64,000 nucleotides of DNA from Staphylococcus nepalensis (lineage in GTDB: Bacteria > Bacillota > Bacilli > Staphylococcales > Staphylococcaceae). This document shows positions 59,433-64,000 of this stretch, piece after piece. The stretch's first letter is position 1, and each line of letters begins with the position of its first letter. Below the pieces are notes generated by a model. It was not told the origin of the DNA. It searched no databases and worked only from the letters and a program-made list of their open reading frames with translations. The translations under genes and the position numbers were made by a program. The DNA lies in contig NZ_BMCF01000002.1 in the NCBI RefSeq assembly GCF_014635045.1, positions 62,001 to 126,000 of the forward strand. The letters run 5' to 3'.

Positions 59433-61124
59433 ATGGTATTGTATGTCATTTTAGCAATTATTGTCATTATACTGATTCTTGTCGGTGTATTATTCTATAT
59501 GCGTTCAAACAAAAGCCAGATGATAGAAAAGGCTGAAACGCGTAAATCAAAAGTAGAGCAATTACCCTATGATGAAAGTCTATCTCAATTATCTGAGTTA
59601 ACTTTAACTGGCGAAATGAAATCTACTTATAATAATTTAAAACAAAATTCATTAGATAGTAAAAATCAATATTTATTACCAGTAGAAGAAAAAATTCATC
59701 AAGCAGAAGGCTTATTGGATAAATTTAAATTTTCACAAGCACAGACTGAAATTGATGAAGCACATGAATTGATGGATAAATATGAAGAAAACTATAACGA
59801 ACTTAATTCGTATGTGGAAAATGTTTTAGAGTTACATAAAGATAGTGATCATTTATACGAAGCGTGCAAGGTAGACTACCGTGAAATGAAACGTGATGTA
59901 TTAGCCAATAGACACCAATTTGGTGAAGCAGCAGAACCATTAGAACAAGAAATTGAATCATTTGTTCAAGAAATGGAAACATATGAATCATTGAAAGCAG
60001 AAGGTAATTACAATCAAGCGCATGAGCATATCAAAACATTAAATGAAGATATGAATTATTTGAAAAAAGATATGGATGAGATTCCTGAATTAATTAGAGA
60101 AGCGCAAAAAGAATTACCAGGCCAATTCCAAGATTTAAAATATGGCTGTAGAGATCTTAAAGTGGAAGGCTATGATTTAGATCATGTCAAAATCGATAGT
60201 TCACTTCAAACGCTTAAAACAGAATTAAGTTTTGTGGAACCGATGATTAGTCGATTAGAATTAGACGAAGCAAACGATAAATTAAATAGTATTAATGATC
60301 GACTTGATGAAATGTATGAACTCATAGAGCATGAAGTTAAGGCTAAAAATGAAGTAGAAGAAACTAAAGAAGTTATCACTGATAATTTATTTAGAGCAAA
60401 AGAAATGAATTACACATTACAAACTGAAATTGAATATGTTCGAGAAAATTATTACATTAATGAAAGCGATGTTCAAAATGTACGACAGTTTGAAAATGAA
60501 ATTCAAAGTATGATTTCTGTTTATGATGAAATTTTACGAGAGATGGCCAAATCAGCTGTAAGGTATAGTGAAGTTCAAGATAATTTGAAATATATTGAAG
60601 AGCATGTTGATGTTATAAATGAAAAACAAGGAAAATTACAGAATCATTTAATTCAACTGCGCGAAGATGAAGCAGAAGCAGAAGAAAATATCTTGCGTAT
60701 ACAAAGTAAAAAAGAAGAAGTTTATAGAAAATTATTAGCTTCTAATTTGCCAAGTGTGCCAGAACGATTTATTATTATGAAAAATGAAATTGATTACGAA
60801 GTCCGAGAAGTTAATAAAAAATTCAGTGTAAGACCGATTCATGTTAAACAATTAAAAGATAAAGTATCCAAAGTTGTTTTACAGATGAATAAATTCGAAG
60901 ATGAGGCTACAGATGTACTTGTAAATGCAGTTTACGCAGAAAAATTAATCGAGTACGGTAACCGTTATCGTAAAGAAAGTTCAAATATTGATAAGAGTCT
61001 CAATGAAGCTGAAAGATTATTTAAAAATAATCGCTACAAACGGTCAATTGAAATTTCTGAACAAGCGCTTGAAAGTGTAGAACCTGGCGTTACAAAACAT
61101 ATTGAATCGCAAGTAATCAACTAA
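59433..61124 (+). CDS. ezrA: Septation ring regulator EzrA
   Basis: A 563-residue division protein. One N-terminal membrane segment (about 2-22, [21 protein letters not shown]) leaves almost the whole protein inside the cell as long spectrin-like coiled coils. In staphylococci it links FtsZ with the wall-synthesis machinery and controls cell size. AGGAGG precedes ATG 59433. It is monocistronic, with its promoter in the 220-base gap behind the divergent reductase. Confidence 0.96.
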   Translation: MVLYVILAIIVIILILVGVLFYMRSNKSQMIEKAETRKSKVEQLPYDESLSQLSELTLTGEMKSTYNNLKQNSLDSKNQYLLPVEEKIHQAEGLLDKFKFSQAQTEIDEAHELMDKYEENYNELNSYVENVLELHKDSDHLYEACKVDYREMKRDVLANRHQFGEAAEPLEQEIESFVQEMETYESLKAEGNYNQAHEHIKTLNEDMNYLKKDMDEIPELIREAQKELPGQFQDLKYGCRDLKVEGYDLDHVKIDSSLQTLKTELSFVEPMISRLELDEANDKLNSINDRLDEMYELIEHEVKAKNEVEETKEVITDNLFRAKEMNYTLQTEIEYVRENYYINESDVQNVRQFENEIQSMISVYDEILREMAKSAVRYSEVQDNLKYIEEHVDVINEKQGKLQNHLIQLREDEAEAEENILRIQSKKEEVYRKLLASNLPSVPERFIIMKNEIDYEVREVNKKFSVRPIHVKQLKDKVSKVVLQMNKFEDEATDVLVNAVYAEKLIEYGNRYRKESSNIDKSLNEAERLFKNNRYKRSIEISEQALESVEPGVTKHIESQVIN

Positions 61125-61153
61125 GACCAATTTTTAGTGATTGAAAATGTGCA

Positions 61154-61185
61154 AGGGCTGGGACATTTATCGATGTCGCAGCCTT
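61154..61185 (+). terminator. Terminator after ezrA (first)
   Basis: GGCTGGGACAT pairs with ATGTCGCAGCC (one mismatch), followed by TT. It belongs to the same family as 18962 and 52367. Confidence 0.75.
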
Positions 61186-61262
61186 AAATATGATATAGGC
61201 AGTAGACGGCTGGTTTTGAAAATAGACGCATAGCATGCTTTGACAAACCACGTCATAAATGT

Positions 61263-61321
61263 GGGGGCGGGACAATGAAATCTTTTTAAACAATAGATTT
61301 CTGTTCCGCTCCCTTTTCTTT
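61263..61321 (+). terminator. Terminator after ezrA (second)
   Basis: GGGGGCGGGACAATGAAATCT pairs with AGATTTCTGTTCCGCTCCC (with small mismatches), then TTTTC. It is of the same family as 6217 and 35336. The rest of the gap, 61186-61460, shows nothing else I can support. Confidence 0.8.
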
Positions 61322-61460
61322 TTATTAAAAGCGAGTATAATGCTAAAAGGAAAACGCTAAAAATATGTTAAAAAGGATAAGTATTTATCCATATTTCGAT
61401 AATTGCTAAGAACTCAACAAAACAATAAACAATCAACTATACAGAACTGGAGTGAACAAA

Positions 61461-62597
61461 TTGATTTATCTTGATAATGCTGCGACGACTAAGCCGCATC
61501 AAGACGTATTAGATACATTTATTACTGTGAATGAATCGCTATACTTTAATCCTAATAGTCCGCATAAAGCTGGCTTACAAGCAGAGCAATTATTACAAAA
61601 AACGAAAGCACAAATTAAAGAGCTATTTCATTTAAAAAATAGTTTTGATATTGTGTTTACGAGCGGGGCAACCGAATCAAATAATATAGCAATTAAAGGT
61701 ATTGCTTATAAGAAAAAAGATTTTGCTAATGTCATTATTACTTCTGTTTTAGAACACCCTTCAGTGTTAGAAGTTGTGCGTTCATTAGAAAATGAAGGAT
61801 TTAATATAGAATATGTAAACGTGACGAAGGAAGGACAACTTGATTTAGAGCATTTAAACTCATTAATGTCAGATGACGTAGCGCTTGTCACTTGTATGCA
61901 TGTAAATAATATAATGGGGCAAGTTCAACCATTAGAAGAAGTGGCTCAAATTGTACATCAATATCCTAAAGCACATTTACATGTAGATGCAGTGCAAGCA
62001 ATAGGAAAAGTCCCCTTAAATTTTGAAGCGGCAGATACGTTAAGTTTAAGTGGGCATAAATTTCATGGATTAAAAGGCCAAGGTGTTTTATTTGTGCGTA
62101 ACTTACATCAGCTTGAACCGATTATTCACGGTGGCGGACAAGAGTATGGCGTCAGAAGTGGGACAGTGAATTTACCTGTAGACATATCCATAGTAAAAGC
62201 CTTGAAAATAGCTGTAAATGAAACGAATGAATTGTATAATAAATTAAGTGCATTTAATCTCGAAATCATTCAATTTCTGAAAGGTTACCATGGTGTGCAA
62301 GTCAATTCTCCTCTCGGTGCATCGCCGCACATTTTGAATATTGGCCTTCCTGGTGTGAAAGGTGAAGTTTTAGTTAATGCATTTTCTAAAAATGATATTA
62401 TGCTTTCTACTACAAGCGCTTGCTCATCTAAAAAAGCGTCTTTAAACGAAGTACTTTTAGCAATGAAGATACCCAAAAAACAAATCGAAGGTAGTATTCG
62501 AATATCCATGGGTGCTAATACGACCTCTGATGATATTCAAACTTTCAAAGAAAAATTTAAAAATGTATATGAAGAAGTAAGGGAGTTGTTAAGATGA
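61461..62597 (+). CDS. Cysteine desulfurase (NifS/IscS type)
   Basis: A 378-residue PLP enzyme that takes sulfur from cysteine. [10 protein letters not shown] opens the protein, the PLP lysine is in [17 protein letters not shown], and the persulfide cysteine is C321 in [13 protein letters not shown]. Start TTG 61461 follows GGAGTG; a GTG at 61452 overlaps that site. It overlaps thiI by 4 bases. The pair resembles NifZ-ThiI of B. subtilis, where this desulfurase feeds ThiI directly for 4-thiouridine in tRNA. Confidence 0.92.
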   Translation: MIYLDNAATTKPHQDVLDTFITVNESLYFNPNSPHKAGLQAEQLLQKTKAQIKELFHLKNSFDIVFTSGATESNNIAIKGIAYKKKDFANVIITSVLEHPSVLEVVRSLENEGFNIEYVNVTKEGQLDLEHLNSLMSDDVALVTCMHVNNIMGQVQPLEEVAQIVHQYPKAHLHVDAVQAIGKVPLNFEAADTLSLSGHKFHGLKGQGVLFVRNLHQLEPIIHGGGQEYGVRSGTVNLPVDISIVKALKIAVNETNELYNKLSAFNLEIIQFLKGYHGVQVNSPLGASPHILNIGLPGVKGEVLVNAFSKNDIMLSTTSACSSKKASLNEVLLAMKIPKKQIEGSIRISMGANTTSDDIQTFKEKFKNVYEEVRELLR

Positions 62598-63817
62598 TTT
62601 ATGATCACATATTAGTGAGATATGGCGAACTAACATTAAAAGGCGCTAACCGAAAGATGTTTGTTAATAAATTGCGTGCAAATGTTAAACGTGCTTTAAT
62701 GCCGTTGCAAGGTTATAAAGTTAAAGCGAATAGAGATAGAATGTACATTGAATTATACGAAGGGGCAGATATAGATGAAATGTGTCGTAGACTGGAAAAA
62801 GTATTCGGTATATATTCTATAAGCCCTGTGTTGAAAATTGAGAAAACAGTGGAAGCGGTACGTGATATTGCTGTGAAATTTGCTCGAGATTACGAAAGTG
62901 ACGATACGTTTAAAATTGACGTCAAACGTTCAGATAAAAACTTTTCATATGATACGTATCAATTGCAAAAGGATATTGGTGGTGCAGTGTTAAATGCGAC
63001 AGACCATTTAACGGTGGATGTACATCACCCTGATCATACAATTAAAGTAGAAGTACGTTTAGATGCGATTTATGTTTATGATAAAGTGATTTCTGGTTCA
63101 GGCGGTCTACCAGTTGGTACAGGCGGCAAGACGTTATTGATGTTATCGGGTGGCATTGATTCTCCGGTAGCAGGTATTGAGGTTATGAGAAGAGGGGTCA
63201 CTGTCGAAGCAATTCACTTTCATAGCCCACCATTCACAAGTGAAAAAGCGAAAGATAAAGTGATTGAATTAACACGAATTATGTCGACACACGTTGGCCC
63301 TATCAAATTACACATTGTGCCATTTACTAACTTACAAAAACAAATTAATAAAGAAGTCCATGAACGATATACGATGACTTCAACGCGACGTATGATGATG
63401 CGTGTTGCAGATAAACTTGTGCATGAGATTGGCGCACATGCCATTGTAAATGGTGAAAATTTAGGACAGGTTGCGAGCCAAACATTAAAAAGTATGTACG
63501 CAATTAATCGTGTGACATCAACGCCAGTATTACGTCCGCTATTAACTCTAGACAAAGAAGATATTGTCAAAAAATCTAAAGATATCGGTACGTTTGATGT
63601 TTCTATTCAGCCATTTGAAGATTGTTGCACAATTTTCACACCCAAAAACCCTGTAACAGAACCAGATATTGAAAAAGTAGAAAAATTTGAAAGCGTCTAT
63701 GATTTTGAACCTTTAGTGCAAGAAGCGTTTGAACAAATTGAAACTTTAACAATCACACCAGATTATCAAAGTGACAAAGATTCTGAAACACAAGCACTAG
63801 CAGATAATTTATTCTAA
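62594..63817 (+). CDS. thiI: tRNA 4-thiouridine synthase ThiI
   Basis: Adenylates and thiolates U8 of tRNA; in many bacteria it also aids thiazole synthesis. The 407-residue protein has an N-terminal ferredoxin-like and THUMP region (about 60-165) and a PP-loop ATPase domain with [11 protein letters not shown] near residue 184. The E. coli rhodanese extension is absent, as usual in Gram-positives, so sulfur must come from the adjacent desulfurase. ATGA overlap at 62594 couples the two genes. Confidence 0.95.
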   Translation: MIYDHILVRYGELTLKGANRKMFVNKLRANVKRALMPLQGYKVKANRDRMYIELYEGADIDEMCRRLEKVFGIYSISPVLKIEKTVEAVRDIAVKFARDYESDDTFKIDVKRSDKNFSYDTYQLQKDIGGAVLNATDHLTVDVHHPDHTIKVEVRLDAIYVYDKVISGSGGLPVGTGGKTLLMLSGGIDSPVAGIEVMRRGVTVEAIHFHSPPFTSEKAKDKVIELTRIMSTHVGPIKLHIVPFTNLQKQINKEVHERYTMTSTRRMMMRVADKLVHEIGAHAIVNGENLGQVASQTLKSMYAINRVTSTPVLRPLLTLDKEDIVKKSKDIGTFDVSIQPFEDCCTIFTPKNPVTEPDIEKVEKFESVYDFEPLVQEAFEQIETLTITPDYQSDKDSETQALADNLF

Positions 63818-63892
63818 TATAGCCTTACATTTATCTATTAGATATCATAATGAATGCTTATAAATTAGATAATATAGACAGGGGATGGAAAC

Positions 63893-64000
63893 ATGTTAGA
63901 TTGGGATATTTCAATTGTCCTTATAATTATACTTCTAGGTTTTTTAGCAGCTTTTATTGATGCTGTTGTAGGTGGCGGTGGACTAATTTCTATACCAGCG
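63893..64000 (+). CDS. TauE/SafE-family permease (start only)
   Basis: The first 36 codons of a gene cut by the window end. The N terminus reads DISIVLIIILLGFLAAFIDA followed by VVGGGGLISIPA, the usual opening of TauE/SafE transporters, which export sulfite or sulfonate-related anions. AGGGGATGG at 63880-63888 precedes ATG 63893. It is 75 bases after thiI. Confidence 0.8.
   Translation, partial: MLDWDISIVLIIILLGFLAAFIDAVVGGGGLISIPA

Overview
The window is a 64 kb stretch of ordinary, AT-rich Staphylococcus chromosome. Gene content and order (rib operon, putA, rot, leuS, murJ, pepV-dat, sftA/ftsK-murC, aroA(DAHPS)-ccpA, acuCA-acsA, fhs, tyrS, htrA, nagE, serA, rpsD, ezrA, nifS-thiI) match the region I know from staphylococci. 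The Rot-type SarA/MarR regulator and GNAT protein SpeG also point to this genus. A Rex-controlled lactate dehydrogenase between the hydrolase gene and rot, and a speG outside any obvious mobile island, suggest a coagulase-negative species. I cannot name the species from the sequence. I saw no phage, insertion sequence, CRISPR array, tRNA or rRNA gene.

Layout. 1-3.8 kb: FMN-riboswitch-controlled ribD-ribE-ribBA-ribH. 4-8 kb: proline dehydrogenase (minus strand), an alpha/beta hydrolase lacking its nucleophile, ldh with two Rex operators, and rot. 8.3-14.2 kb: mnmM and ytqA (minus), an MFS transporter, then T-box-leuS and a rhodanese. 14.7-25.3 kb: BaiN-type flavoprotein, murJ, an RsuA-type pseudouridine synthase, pepV-dat, ytmP-trmB, a YtnP-like lactonase, and a 169-bp structured inverted-repeat element. 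25.3-35.3 kb: M42 aminopeptidase, thioredoxin, ytpQ, ytpR, SftA/FtsK translocase, murC, ytxG and a repeat-containing membrane protein. 36-44.3 kb: DAHP synthase-chorismate mutase, then the carbon-control group ccpA, acuC, acuA, acsA and fhs, with cre sites before ccpA, acsA and fhs. 44.4-51 kb: GT51 transglycosylase, T-box-tyrS, htrA, an acyltransferase and nagE with a possible antitermination leader. 51.2-55.4 kb: HAD phosphatase, serA and a class V aminotransferase, which together may make serine and carry CodY-like boxes. 55.5-64 kb: OsmC protein, glycerophosphodiesterase, speG, rpsD with a leader element, fRMsr, ezrA, nifS-thiI and the start of a TauE/SafE permease.

The most distinctive layer is regulatory. 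It includes one riboswitch, two T-boxes, two Rex boxes, three cre sites, three CodY-like boxes, a ribosomal S4 leader, a hairpin that may hide the speG ribosome binding site, and more than twenty intrinsic terminators, some of which form repeat families. I found no clear case of a wholly new multi-gene system. The best leads are the inverted-repeat element at 24790-24958, the speG leader palindrome and the nucleophile-less hydrolase.
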